A stretch of 52,467 nucleotides of DNA from Nitrospira sp. (GTDB lineage Bacteria > Nitrospirota > Nitrospiria > Nitrospirales > Nitrospiraceae), in assembly GCA_020853775.1 (NCBI GenBank), contig JADYYH010000071.1, forward strand, positions 1 to 52,467, in the 5' to 3' direction. Position 1 is the stretch's first letter. Every line of letters starts with the position of its first letter. Shown here in pieces: positions 20,102 through 29,841 of this stretch. The notes beneath the pieces are model-generated. The model made no database searches, was not told the DNA's origin, and worked only from the letters and a program-made list of their open reading frames with translations. The position numbers and the translations under genes were made by a program.

Positions 20102-21802
20102 ATGCCGATCCGCCCCAAGGTTTCCTCCCTCCTGGACAACCAGACCCTCGCGACGACATTCGATGATCTGGCAAGCAGCCGGGCGATCGAGCGTATTTGG
20201 ACACGGGATCATACCCTGTGGAACCCGAATCCGACGGAAATCGATAACCGGCTGGGATGGCTGACGGTCCTCGACCACATGCAGGACGGACTTTCCGACT
20301 TGCGAAGCTTCGCCCAAGCGGCACGAGAGGCCCGCACGACCGATGTAGTGCTGCTGGGAATGGGAGGCAGCAGTTTAGGGCCAGAAGTATTGCGTTGCAC
20401 CTTTGGATCCTCGAAAGGAGCACCGCGACTTTGGGTCTTGGACTCCACGGTGCCGGGCTGGGTACGGCAGGTGACGACTGCGATTCAGCCGGCACGAACG
20501 TTGTTCCTCGTCGCCAGCAAATCCGGCGGAACAATCGAAGTCATGTCCCTCTTCGCGCATTTCTGGGAACTCGTCCATCGGACAAAAGGCAATCGCGGTG
20601 GCGCGCAGTTTATCGCCATTACGGATCCTGGAACGGGGCTGGAGCAACTCGCGCGGGAGCGCGGATTTTGGCGCACGTTCGCGAACCAGCCGGACATTGG
20701 CGGCCGCTACTCCGTGCTCTCATACTTTGGCCTGGTTCCAGCGGCCCTGCTTGGATTGGATGTGGGAAAACTCCTCAGTCGCGCACTGGCCATGCGCGAA
20801 GCCTGTCGCCAGACGGTGGCCAAAGATAATCCTGGCGCCGCCCTGGGAGGCCTGATGGCGGCCATGGCTAAAAGCGGGCGGGACAAGGTCACCCTCCTCA
20901 CCTCTCCCGCGCTGACCTCATTCGGACTCTGGGTAGAACAATTGCTCGCGGAAAGTACCGGGAAGGAAGGGACCGGACTCATTCCCGTCGCGGGAGAGCC
21001 ATTCGCATCTCCGGCTGCCTATGGGGCAGATAGAGTCTTTATCTCGCTCCGTCTCAGGGGCGATCGCAACGCCTCCCTCGATAGAACTGTTTCCGCCCTG
21101 CAGCGAGCGGGACAACCGGTGTACTCCTTACAGCTGAAGGACCGCTACGACCTGGGCGGCGAATTTTTCCGTTGGGAGTTTGCCACGGCCATCGCGGGGC
21201 ATGCGCTCGGCATTCAGCCGTTTGACCAGCCGAATGTACAGGAAAGCAAAGACAACACGGGACGTGTCCTGAAAGAGGTCGAAACTCAGGGGAAATTGCC
21301 CTCCGTTGCCGTGCTGACGCCCAAACAGGCATTGACCCAATTGCTCGACCAAACGGGCCCAAATCGCTACCTGGCCATTCTGGCGTACACCACTCCGACG
21401 AGCCAGGTGGAAGCAGCACTGCGAGCCCTACGCAAAGCCCTCATGGTGCGACACCGCCTGGCCACGACAGCAGGATATGGTCCGCGCTATCTGCATTCGA
21501 CAGGACAACTTCACAAGGGCGGACCGAACAGCGGACTGTTTCTCGAACTGGTCGATACGATGAAGCCGGATCTCGCGGTTCCGGAAAAATTCTATACATT
21601 CGGCACCTTGGCTCAGGCCCAGGCCATCGGTGATCTGCAATCACTGCAGACACACCAGCGCCCGGCCGTCCGGATCGCTCTCGGCCCCAATCCCGTCCGT
21701 ACCATCCGCAGCCTTGTGACGTTCCTCACGCCGGCCAAGGCCACGCGCCGGACATCCGTTCCAAAAAAGCGATCCACGCCCACTCGTCGCACCCGCCGTT
21801 GA
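20102..21802 (+). CDS. pgi: Glucose-6-phosphate isomerase
   Basis: Interconverts glucose-6-phosphate and fructose-6-phosphate. The 566-residue protein has two SIS sugar-phosphate domains. The first carries VVLLGMGGSSLGPEVL and the SKSGGTIEV loop (Ser/Thr that bind phosphate). The GGRYSVLSYFGLVPAAL segment marks the active-site region. Late in the protein RYLHSTGQLHKGGPNSG matches the catalytic-His region. The sequence style resembles the isomerase half of transaldolase-isomerase fusions, but no transaldolase part is attached. The extreme C-terminus is a basic Arg/Thr/Pro tail. It is first of a five-gene operon, 1 bp from pgl. Confidence 0.93.
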   Translation: MPIRPKVSSLLDNQTLATTFDDLASSRAIERIWTRDHTLWNPNPTEIDNRLGWLTVLDHMQDGLSDLRSFAQAAREARTTDVVLLGMGGSSLGPEVLRCTFGSSKGAPRLWVLDSTVPGWVRQVTTAIQPARTLFLVASKSGGTIEVMSLFAHFWELVHRTKGNRGGAQFIAITDPGTGLEQLARERGFWRTFANQPDIGGRYSVLSYFGLVPAALLGLDVGKLLSRALAMREACRQTVAKDNPGAALGGLMAAMAKSGRDKVTLLTSPALTSFGLWVEQLLAESTGKEGTGLIPVAGEPFASPAAYGADRVFISLRLRGDRNASLDRTVSALQRAGQPVYSLQLKDRYDLGGEFFRWEFATAIAGHALGIQPFDQPNVQESKDNTGRVLKEVETQGKLPSVAVLTPKQALTQLLDQTGPNRYLAILAYTTPTSQVEAALRALRKALMVRHRLATTAGYGPRYLHSTGQLHKGGPNSGLFLELVDTMKPDLAVPEKFYTFGTLAQAQAIGDLQSLQTHQRPAVRIALGPNPVRTIRSLVTFLTPAKATRRTSVPKKRSTPTRRTRR

Positions 21803-21803
21803 A

Positions 21804-22574
21804 ATGGTACGGCCGCCGGAACGTTACATTTTTGCTGACGCGCAAGAACTGGTCCGTGCGGCCGCCATCCTCTTCGTGACCGTCGGTCAGCAAGCCATAC
21901 GTACGCGTGCGCGCTTTCTTGTGGCTCTGTCCGGAGGCTCCACCCCGAAAGAACTCTATCGGGTCCTGACGAGCCAGGAGTTCGCCCCGCAACTCGACTG
22001 GAGCAAGGTGCATTTCCTGTTCGGCGATGAGCGCGCGGTGCCGCCTACACATCAGGACAGTAACTTTGCCCTGGCGAATAGGCTCTTGTTCATCCCGCTC
22101 AATATTCCACCCGCGCAGATCCACCGGATGCGCGGAGAAGACCCGCCTGAGACCGCAGCCGTTGAGTACGAAGATCTGTTGCGGCGGCTCGCGTCCGCCA
22201 CCGCCGGAGAATGGCCGGTGCTGGACCTGGTTCTCCTCGGCATGGGGGACGATGGTCACACCGCCTCGCTCTTCCCCGGTACGCCGGCCCTCATGGAACA
22301 GACCCGTTGGGTCGTCCCCGGCATCTCTCCGCAAGGCACGCGGTCCCGCATCACCCTCACCCTAGGTGTGATCAATCATGCGAGTGTGATACTGTTCCTC
22401 GTGACCGGCCTGAATAAGGCCACCGTCGTCCGCCGCGTCGTCGAACATCGTGCCGACGCCCCCGCTCCCTATCCGGCAGCGCGGATCCGTCCTGAGACGG
22501 GGCGACTGTTGTGGTATCTTGACCGCGCCGCCGCGTCGGAATTGACCGTGGCGGCAGACGAGTTGTCATCATAA
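21804..22574 (+). CDS. pgl: 6-phosphogluconolactonase
   Basis: Hydrolyses 6-phosphoglucono-lactone in the oxidative pentose phosphate pathway. The 256 residues are of the DevB type, with VALSGGSTPKELYRVL near residues 35-50, the VHFLFGDERAVPP motif, and the LVLLGMGDDGHTASLFPGT motif that carries the catalytic His. It is tightly packed between pgi (1 bp) and glk (8 bp). The usual partner zwf is not in this window. Confidence 0.94.
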   Translation: MVRPPERYIFADAQELVRAAAILFVTVGQQAIRTRARFLVALSGGSTPKELYRVLTSQEFAPQLDWSKVHFLFGDERAVPPTHQDSNFALANRLLFIPLNIPPAQIHRMRGEDPPETAAVEYEDLLRRLASATAGEWPVLDLVLLGMGDDGHTASLFPGTPALMEQTRWVVPGISPQGTRSRITLTLGVINHASVILFLVTGLNKATVVRRVVEHRADAPAPYPAARIRPETGRLLWYLDRAAASELTVAADELSS

Positions 22575-22582
22575 GAGGCACC

Positions 22583-23668
22583 ATGATTTTGGCAGGCGAT
22601 ATCGGCGGGACGAAGACGAACTTGGCCCTCTATGAATGGACCGGCGGGCGGGTGGAACCGGTACGCGAGGACAGTTTTCACAGCGCGGATTATAACGCCC
22701 TCGAAGACATCATCGACGAGTTCCTCAGCACACCGCTCGTCAAACCGGCACCAGAGAGGGCTCCGGCAGAGGACCCCATCGATCCTGACAGCGATGTCGC
22801 CGCTGAGACCGTCGACGTCGCGCCCGAACCCATCATCCTGACGGCGGCCTGCTTTGGCGTAGCGGGGCCTGTGATCGACAACCGTTGCCGCACGACCAAT
22901 CTGCCCTGGTTCATTGATGGCGCCGCCTTGGCCGAACGCTTCGCCATTCCTCACGTGCGCCTCCTGAATGATCTCGAAGCCACGGCTCATGGCCTCCTGC
23001 ATCTCACTGCCGATGAAGTCGTGGTGCTGAACGCGGGCGCGCCGCCGAAGAAAAAACAAGCGCTCGCCCTGATCGCGGCGGGGACCGGACTCGGCGAATG
23101 CATCCTCTACTGGGATGGAGCACGGTATCGCCCTATGCCGTCGGAAGGCGGACATACGGACTTTGCGCCCAACAGCGACCGCGAGATCGAGCTGCTTCGT
23201 CATCTCCGCGGCAGTTATCTGCACGTTAGTTATGAACGCATTGTCTCGGGGCCCGGGCTCCATGCGATTTATGAGTATGTGCGCGACACCAAAAAAAACG
23301 AGCCGACGTGGCTGGCCGAGAAGATCAAAGTCGGCAATCCGGCCGCCGAAATCGCCGAAGCCGGGCTCAAAGGCCAAGCCGAGATCGCCACACAAGCGCT
23401 TGATTTGTTCGCATCAATTTATGGGGCAGAAGCCGGCAACCTGGCGCTGAAAGCGCTCACGCTCGACGGGGTCTACGTCGCCGGCGGCATTGCCCCCAAA
23501 CTCCTGAAGAAACTGCAGGACGGCTCATTCATGCGCGGCTTCACCAACAAAGGCCGCTACAAACGGCTAATGAACCAAATTCCGGTAAAAGTCGTGATGA
23601 ACGATAAAACCGCTCTGCTCGGCGCCGCCTCCATGGCGGCACAACTCACACTTCCTCCTTCATTATGA
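22583..23668 (+). CDS. glk: Glucokinase
   Basis: ATP-dependent glucose phosphorylation. The N-terminus MILAGDIGGTKTNLALYEW is the ATPase phosphate-1 motif. FGVAGPV and LLNDLEATAHG carry the sugar-binding and catalytic Asp residues, and AGTGLGE is the next phosphate loop. At 361 residues it is somewhat longer than usual. A Pro/Glu/Asp-rich stretch of about 30 residues (around 54-85, containing PAPERAPAEDPID) is inserted between the first strands and the sugar-binding region. An AGAGGCA site precedes the ATG. It overlaps rpiA by 4 bp (ATGA). Confidence 0.93.
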   Translation: MILAGDIGGTKTNLALYEWTGGRVEPVREDSFHSADYNALEDIIDEFLSTPLVKPAPERAPAEDPIDPDSDVAAETVDVAPEPIILTAACFGVAGPVIDNRCRTTNLPWFIDGAALAERFAIPHVRLLNDLEATAHGLLHLTADEVVVLNAGAPPKKKQALALIAAGTGLGECILYWDGARYRPMPSEGGHTDFAPNSDREIELLRHLRGSYLHVSYERIVSGPGLHAIYEYVRDTKKNEPTWLAEKIKVGNPAAEIAEAGLKGQAEIATQALDLFASIYGAEAGNLALKALTLDGVYVAGGIAPKLLKKLQDGSFMRGFTNKGRYKRLMNQIPVKVVMNDKTALLGAASMAAQLTLPPSL

Positions 23669-24369
23669 CACCAACACCCTGTGACCTCGATTCGGAAAAG
23701 CGCCAAGCCGCGCTCAAAGCCACGGAGTTTGTTCACGACGGCATGGTCGTGGGGCTCGGCACCGGCACCACCTCGAAACATCTCATTCTCGCCCTGGGCG
23801 AGCGGGTGCGTGCCGGGCTCACCATTCAAGCCGTCCCGACATCTCACGACACCGCGACGCTCGCCAAACAATCCGGCATTCCGCTGATCGAATCGGACAA
23901 TGCCTGGATGATCGATGTCGCGATCGATGGAGCGGACCAAGTCGATCCCGCATTGAATCTCGTCAAAGGCGGCGGGGGCGCGCTGCTGAAGGAAAAAATT
24001 GTGGCGGCCGCCGCGAAACGATTCATCGTCATGGTGGACCATACAAAACTCGTCCCGGCGCTCGGTGGCAGTTTTCCTCTGCCTATTGAAGTCGTGCCGT
24101 TCGGATGGGGCAGCACGGCCAGGCACATCGAAGCGGTGTCGGGCGGCAGGGCGGTCTTGCGCCAACGCAACGGAGACGTGTTTCAGACCGAGGCGGGGCA
24201 TGTCATCCTCGATCTACACATGCCACACATCGGTGACCCTGCTGCCTTGGAAATTGAACTGAACCAGATTCCCGGGATCGTTGAAACCGGTCTGTTCATC
24301 GGACGAACCAGCATCCTGATCGTCGGTCGCGGACAAGGCACCGACGTCACCCATGCCCCGAAGCCATGA
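23665..24369 (+). CDS. rpiA: Ribose-5-phosphate isomerase A
   Basis: Interconverts ribose-5-phosphate and ribulose-5-phosphate in the pentose phosphate and Calvin-type pathways. The 234 residues show GLGTGTTSKHLI near residue 32, the catalytic DVAIDGADQVD motif, and VKGGGGALLKEKIVA. Its start ATGA overlaps the glk stop, and its stop overlaps the aminopeptidase start in the same way, so the operon is translationally coupled. Confidence 0.96.
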   Translation: MTPTPCDLDSEKRQAALKATEFVHDGMVVGLGTGTTSKHLILALGERVRAGLTIQAVPTSHDTATLAKQSGIPLIESDNAWMIDVAIDGADQVDPALNLVKGGGGALLKEKIVAAAAKRFIVMVDHTKLVPALGGSFPLPIEVVPFGWGSTARHIEAVSGGRAVLRQRNGDVFQTEAGHVILDLHMPHIGDPAALEIELNQIPGIVETGLFIGRTSILIVGRGQGTDVTHAPKP

Positions 24370-27140
24370 ACCGCCCGCATGGCGACCCGCCGGTGACGCG
24401 CCGGCAGGCGGTTGGTCTGATCGCACGTGCCGCGACCCATGCGGCCTTGTGGTTGGCCGCGTGGCAGGGAGCGGCGTCATGGTTCTTCGTGCCGGCAGCC
24501 TGGAGCCGAGCCAATTCACCTCACAACCACCGATACCCTAAGAGCACTATGACGACGTCATCCGCAATGGCTTCCGATCCCTACCGTCTCCCGCGCCATG
24601 TCATCCCAACGTACTATGACCTGCGCATCGAGCCGGATCTTCACTCACACTCGTTCGCGGGCCATGAGCTGGTCACCCTGACCGTCATCGAGCCCACCAC
24701 CGAGTTGATCCTCAACGCGACGGAGTTGGATGTATCTACAGCGACCTTGTCTGGCGAGGGCCAAACACCCCGCACCGGAACCGTGCGGATGGATCCCGAA
24801 CTCCAGCGATGCCACATCACGTTCCCAGCGGTCATCCCGCCGGGTGTGTGGAAGTTAGGCCTCACATTTCGCGGAACGTTGAACGATAAGCTCCGCGGTT
24901 TCTATCGCAGCAGCTACAAAGACGAGCGAGGGATCGCGCATACCCTCGCCGCCACGCAGTTTGAAGCGACGGACGCGCGCCGGGCCTTCCCCTGCTGGGA
25001 TGAGCCGCAGTTCAAGGCCGTCTTCGCCGTGACCTTGGCCATCGACCCCGCGCTGACAGCCATCTCGAATACGCGAATCGTCGACGACCGTCTCGAGGGC
25101 GGCACACGCGTCGTGCGCTTCGCGGAATCCATGAAGATGTCGACCTATCTGGTGGCCTTCATCGTCGGGAAACTCGTGTCGACCGCACCGATCATGGCCC
25201 GACAGACGCCGGTTCGCCTCTGGTCCATACCCGGCAAACAGCACCTGACTCCATTCGGGCATGAGATCGCGGTGTACTCACTCAATTTCCTGGCCGACTA
25301 TTACGCGATTCCCTATCCCGGCGACAAACTGGATTTGATCGCCATTCCCGATTTCGCCTCCGGCGCCATGGAAAATCTGGGCGCGATCACCTTTCGCGAA
25401 ACCGCCTTATTGCTCGATCAACGCACGGCAACGCACGCGGAGCAAGGACGTATCGCGGATGTGGTGGCCCATGAGAATGCGCACATGTGGTTCGGCGACT
25501 TGGTCACCATGGCTTGGTGGAACGGACTCTGGCTCAATGAAGCCTTCGCCACCTTCATGGAAATGCTCGTGGTTGATGCCTGGAAGCCGGAGTGGGAACG
25601 GTGGACGGCCTTTGGCATGGCTCGGGCCGCCGCCCTGTCGGTCGATGGCCTGCTGAGCACCAGGCCGATTGAATTTCCCGTGCGCGCGCCGAAGGAAGCC
25701 GAAGCCATGTTCGACGTGTTGACGTATGAGAAAGGCGCGTCCGTCCTTCGCATGCTGGAACAACATATCGGCCCGACAGTATTCCGGGACGGCGTGCGCC
25801 ACTATTTGACGGCGCATGCCTATGGCAATGCCGAAACTACGGACCTGTGGGTCTCACTCGGGCATGCATCGAAGCAAGACGTGCCGGCGCTGATGAACGA
25901 ATGGATTTTCTCGCCCGGCTATCCGTTGATTTCACTTGCCGTCGAGTCACCGTCCATGCTGACGCTCACGCAACGCCGGTTCACCTATGCCGGCGACTCC
26001 TCCGCGGCAACAGCAGGAGCAGCGCCACAGTGGCACGTGCCGGTGCAATTACGGATCACCACCACGCGAGGCACTGAAACCAGACGCGTGCTGCTCAGTG
26101 CCCGGGAGAATCGCATCCCTCTGCCGGACGGCTGGACATCGGTGCTGGCCAATGATGGGGGCCATGGCTTCTATCGCGTACGATATAGCTCCGATTTGCT
26201 CAGCGGCCTGCAGAAGGATGGTTTGAACAACCTGGCTCCGGTAGAACGATTTAATCTCTTGAATGATACCTGGGCCGCGACAGTGGCCGGCATGATTTCG
26301 TCCGCCGACTACCTCGCCTTGACCGAACATTTCCGCCATGAACAGGACCCGCATGTCTGGGCCGTCATGCTCGGGTCCTTCTCCACCATCAATCATCTCC
26401 TGGACGAAAGCGACCGGCCCCTCCTGGCGTCGTTGGTACGCGATCGTGTCTCGCCGATGTTTCACCAGTTAGGGTGGACGCCCCGACTCGATGAACGCGA
26501 TCTCGTCAAAGAATTGCGCGGCGACATCATTCGGGCATTAGGCACCTTGGGACGCGACGAAACCATCCAAGCGCAAGCGCGTGAGGCCTACACAGCCCTT
26601 CAGCAACAGTCCCGGCCTATCGACCCCAATGTGATACCCGCGCTTGTTTCCATCCTGGCCTTTACCGGTAATGCGGCTCGCTACGAAGAGTTTTCCGGCC
26701 GGTTCCGTCAAGCCACGACCCCGCAAGAGGAACGCCGCTATCTCTTTTCTCTCGCCGCGTTCCGAACACCTGAGCTGCTGGAGCGTACGTTAGCGAAAAC
26801 CCTGACCGACGAGATCCGCACGCAAGATGCCCCGTTCCTCGTCAGCAGCCTTCTGCATAATGTCTACATCCGCGAGAAGGCCTGGGAATTTGTAAAGGCC
26901 AACTGGGAACGGATGGACAAGCTGTTCCCCAAGAGTGGCCTGCGGCGAATGTGCGGGGGCATCACCGGACTTTCAACCCCTGAACTCGAACGTGATGTCC
27001 GGGACTTCTTTGCATCCCGCAAGATCGACCTGGGCGGAAAGACGCTGGAGCAGTATTTGGAACAACTGCATATTGCCGTACAATTTCGTGAACGTGACTG
27101 CGCGGCGATTCGCGCCCTGTTGGCGCGCAGGACGACCTGA
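24366..27140 (+). CDS. pepN: M1-family zinc aminopeptidase (PepN-like)
   Basis: Removes N-terminal amino acids from peptides. The 924-residue protein has the GAMEN substrate-binding motif at residues 333-337 and the zinc site HENAH at 369-373, with the third ligand in the WLNEAFATF segment about 20 residues on. The family fold starts near residue 72 (YRLPRHVIPTYYDLRIEPDL). Before it are about 60 extra residues with a TRRQAVGL segment and a hydrophobic, Ala/Trp-rich stretch resembling an export signal. An internal ATG at 24549 would give the cytoplasmic form. The 4-bp overlap with rpiA favours the long start. It is the last gene of the sugar-phosphate operon. Confidence 0.92.
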   Translation: MNRPHGDPPVTRRQAVGLIARAATHAALWLAAWQGAASWFFVPAAWSRANSPHNHRYPKSTMTTSSAMASDPYRLPRHVIPTYYDLRIEPDLHSHSFAGHELVTLTVIEPTTELILNATELDVSTATLSGEGQTPRTGTVRMDPELQRCHITFPAVIPPGVWKLGLTFRGTLNDKLRGFYRSSYKDERGIAHTLAATQFEATDARRAFPCWDEPQFKAVFAVTLAIDPALTAISNTRIVDDRLEGGTRVVRFAESMKMSTYLVAFIVGKLVSTAPIMARQTPVRLWSIPGKQHLTPFGHEIAVYSLNFLADYYAIPYPGDKLDLIAIPDFASGAMENLGAITFRETALLLDQRTATHAEQGRIADVVAHENAHMWFGDLVTMAWWNGLWLNEAFATFMEMLVVDAWKPEWERWTAFGMARAAALSVDGLLSTRPIEFPVRAPKEAEAMFDVLTYEKGASVLRMLEQHIGPTVFRDGVRHYLTAHAYGNAETTDLWVSLGHASKQDVPALMNEWIFSPGYPLISLAVESPSMLTLTQRRFTYAGDSSAATAGAAPQWHVPVQLRITTTRGTETRRVLLSARENRIPLPDGWTSVLANDGGHGFYRVRYSSDLLSGLQKDGLNNLAPVERFNLLNDTWAATVAGMISSADYLALTEHFRHEQDPHVWAVMLGSFSTINHLLDESDRPLLASLVRDRVSPMFHQLGWTPRLDERDLVKELRGDIIRALGTLGRDETIQAQAREAYTALQQQSRPIDPNVIPALVSILAFTGNAARYEEFSGRFRQATTPQEERRYLFSLAAFRTPELLERTLAKTLTDEIRTQDAPFLVSSLLHNVYIREKAWEFVKANWERMDKLFPKSGLRRMCGGITGLSTPELERDVRDFFASRKIDLGGKTLEQYLEQLHIAVQFRERDCAAIRALLARRTT

Positions 27141-27168
27141 CAGAATCAGATGGTCGATGGCGATGACG

Positions 27169-29841
27169 TCATTCGTGCCGAAGTACGGTTAAGGGAGGCT
27201 GGCCGAGAATACGGTAGGTGCTGAGAAAACCCACCAGCAGCGTCAGCAGAACGGTGCAGCCCAATCCGATACCAAGCAGGGGCAGCTCCAATGCCCAGGG
27301 CAATTCCAAAATATATTTTAAGATCGCCCACGAGAACAGACTGGCGAGGGCGACACCAATTATCCCCGCCACACATCCCAGCAACGCATACTCGGTCGCA
27401 AATGACCGGGCAATCAACCCGCGGGTCGCGCCGAGCGCCTTGAGAATCACGGCCTCATACAGCCGTCGATAACGTGTGGCCGCGAGCGCCGCCGCCATCA
27501 CCAGCGCGCCGGCCAGCAGGCAAAACAGCGCGACTCCTCGAATCGCCAGCGACAGCCGATCGAGGACGCGGGCAAAGCTGCTCAAGACTTCGCCGATGTT
27601 AATGGCGGTCACATTGGGAAACGCCGCGACCACGGCCGACTGAAAGGCCACCTCGTCATGAGGAGGCACTCGAACCGTCGCGACGTATGTCATGGGTGCG
27701 GCATCGAGCGAGCCTGGCGAAAAGATCATGTAGAAGTTCGTGGAGAAGTTCCCCCACTCGACTTTTCTGATGCTGCTCACTTCGGCCTGCAGAATGGTGC
27801 CTTGAATATTGAGATCCAGCAGACTGCCGATGTCGAGATCGAGACTCTTGGCAGCCTCCTCCTCGACGGACACCTGCGGCTTCGCAAACACCTGCCCCGG
27901 CTTCCACCAGGCGCCCTTCACAATCTTATTGTCCTTCGGTACTTGATCGAGGAACGTCAACACGTACTCGCGAGTCATATACCAGCTTTTGCGTTTCTCT
28001 TCTTTCGATTGGGCAGGCGGCTCATCTGGTTGCGCCTCGCGCTCGTCGGCCACCAGCCGCCCGTTGATGGCATGGACCCGCGAACGGACCAGCGGCGTCA
28101 GGTCGGGCGCGAAATCGCCGGTGCGCCGATGAACCAACTCGCCAAAGGCTTGTGCCTGATCAGGTTGAATATCGATAAAAAAGAAGGTGGGTGAATCGGA
28201 CGGACGGTTTTCTCCCACCTGCCGCACGAGCGCATGCTGAAGCAACGCGATCGCCAGAATCACCATCACACCGACGCCGATCGACACCATCACCCCTAAG
28301 GTTTGCCCGCCGGGCCGTTGAATATTCCCCAGCGCCTGTCGCACAGACAACGCTCGCGACACCGGGAGCGCACGTAATCCCCGCAGCAAGGCCTGAGCCG
28401 CCCCGGCCAAGATCACAATCGCGACCAGCAACCCACTGATAAACAGGCCGCCGATGGCCAGCGATCCGGCCTGCCACATAGACAGCCCCGCCAGCCCGAT
28501 CCCGATACCTGCCGCCGTGACGGTTCGAAGCGGATCCGCCGTGACCATTTGCACCGCGCGTCTTGCCAGAGAGGTATCTCGTCTCACCGAAGGTGCACCT
28601 GCGCCTTCCACGTCACGCCGGAAGATGGCGGCCGGTTTAATGTCTCGAATGGTCAGCAGCGGCCACAGGCTGAACAGCAACGTCGTCAGAATGCCCACGC
28701 CCAGGCCTTTCCCAATGGGGGCCAGGGCTGCGAGGGAGAGCACGGATGTAAACTCGACCTGCTGCAGAACATCCGTCGCCAGCAACGTCGACACCGCCTG
28801 TGGAAGAACGGTTTGCAACGCGACACCAATGCCGATCCCCGCCATGCTGCCCAACAGGCCCAGGCCGACGGCTTGGCCAAGATAGGAATAGATGATGGTG
28901 GCGGTATCCGCGCCCACGGTTTTCAAAATCGCAATGGAGGGAAGCTTCTCTCGCACGAAGGCGTGAATCGACAATGCCACACCAATGCCTCCGACGAAGA
29001 GCGCCGTCAACCCGACAAGCCCCAGATACCGTGCGAGTTGATCGAGAAATTGCTTGAGCTGGGGCTGGGCATCCCGATAAGAAGACACGCGCGCGGATTC
29101 TGCCGCAAGGCGGCCCCGTAGCTCATGGATAAGCGGAGACAGGGCCATTGACGCAGGAAGCCGTAACAAATGCCGTTCGCGCATTCGGCTCCCCGGCTTG
29201 ATGAGATCGGCGGCTGCCAGCCCTTCTTGGGAAATGAGTACCCGAGGGCCAAGGCTGAACATGTTCGCCATACGATCCGGCTCCGTGTGAATCACGCCCG
29301 TAATCCGGAATGTGGCCTGCCCGATCTTCATCGCGTCTCCAACCACCAGGCCCAGACGGATCAGCAACGCCTCCTGCACGACCGCCCCATGGCAGCTGGT
29401 TCCACAGCGTTCACCGGCAAAATGGAGTAAGTCGGTCAATGACCGATCCGGGGCAACTCTCACGACACCATATAACGGGTACCGCGGCTCGACGGCTTTT
29501 AACTCGACGAGCTGAGTGACGTCCGTCCCGCCCTGAGCTCGATCGGCCCGGCCGACCATCGCTACCAACTCGCTGACACGCGTGGCCACAATTCCACGAC
29601 TCACGAGGTCCGTCAGCACGGCGGAGCCAGGACCGCCCAGAGGTCTGGACAGCCGGATTTCCAGATCGCCCCCTAACAAGCCGCGCGCCTCTTTAAGCAC
29701 CGCCCGTTCGACATTGGCCGAAAAGAGCGACACCCCCACGACGGCTCCGACGCCCAGTGCGATACAGGCGAGAAAGTAGACGAAATGCCGCCAGGACGAT
29801 CGCAAGTCGCGCCAGGCCAGAATGAACCAGAAGGGCCTCAT
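27169..29841 (-). CDS. FtsX-family ABC transporter permease (large)
   Basis: An 890-residue membrane protein with an N-terminal helix (FVYFLACIALGVGAVVGVSLFSA), a MacB-type periplasmic segment (about 45-255), a cluster of helices near 265-500, a second large extracytoplasmic region (about 540-750) and a final set of FtsX helices (about 760-885). This matches the YbbP type of two-module permease. Such systems extract lipids or lipoproteins or act in membrane homeostasis; the substrate here is unknown. It overlaps the ATPase gene by 4 bp and ends convergent to the aminopeptidase gene. Confidence 0.88.
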   Translation of the reverse strand: MRPFWFILAWRDLRSSWRHFVYFLACIALGVGAVVGVSLFSANVERAVLKEARGLLGGDLEIRLSRPLGGPGSAVLTDLVSRGIVATRVSELVAMVGRADRAQGGTDVTQLVELKAVEPRYPLYGVVRVAPDRSLTDLLHFAGERCGTSCHGAVVQEALLIRLGLVVGDAMKIGQATFRITGVIHTEPDRMANMFSLGPRVLISQEGLAAADLIKPGSRMRERHLLRLPASMALSPLIHELRGRLAAESARVSSYRDAQPQLKQFLDQLARYLGLVGLTALFVGGIGVALSIHAFVREKLPSIAILKTVGADTATIIYSYLGQAVGLGLLGSMAGIGIGVALQTVLPQAVSTLLATDVLQQVEFTSVLSLAALAPIGKGLGVGILTTLLFSLWPLLTIRDIKPAAIFRRDVEGAGAPSVRRDTSLARRAVQMVTADPLRTVTAAGIGIGLAGLSMWQAGSLAIGGLFISGLLVAIVILAGAAQALLRGLRALPVSRALSVRQALGNIQRPGGQTLGVMVSIGVGVMVILAIALLQHALVRQVGENRPSDSPTFFFIDIQPDQAQAFGELVHRRTGDFAPDLTPLVRSRVHAINGRLVADEREAQPDEPPAQSKEEKRKSWYMTREYVLTFLDQVPKDNKIVKGAWWKPGQVFAKPQVSVEEEAAKSLDLDIGSLLDLNIQGTILQAEVSSIRKVEWGNFSTNFYMIFSPGSLDAAPMTYVATVRVPPHDEVAFQSAVVAAFPNVTAINIGEVLSSFARVLDRLSLAIRGVALFCLLAGALVMAAALAATRYRRLYEAVILKALGATRGLIARSFATEYALLGCVAGIIGVALASLFSWAILKYILELPWALELPLLGIGLGCTVLLTLLVGFLSTYRILGQPPLTVLRHE

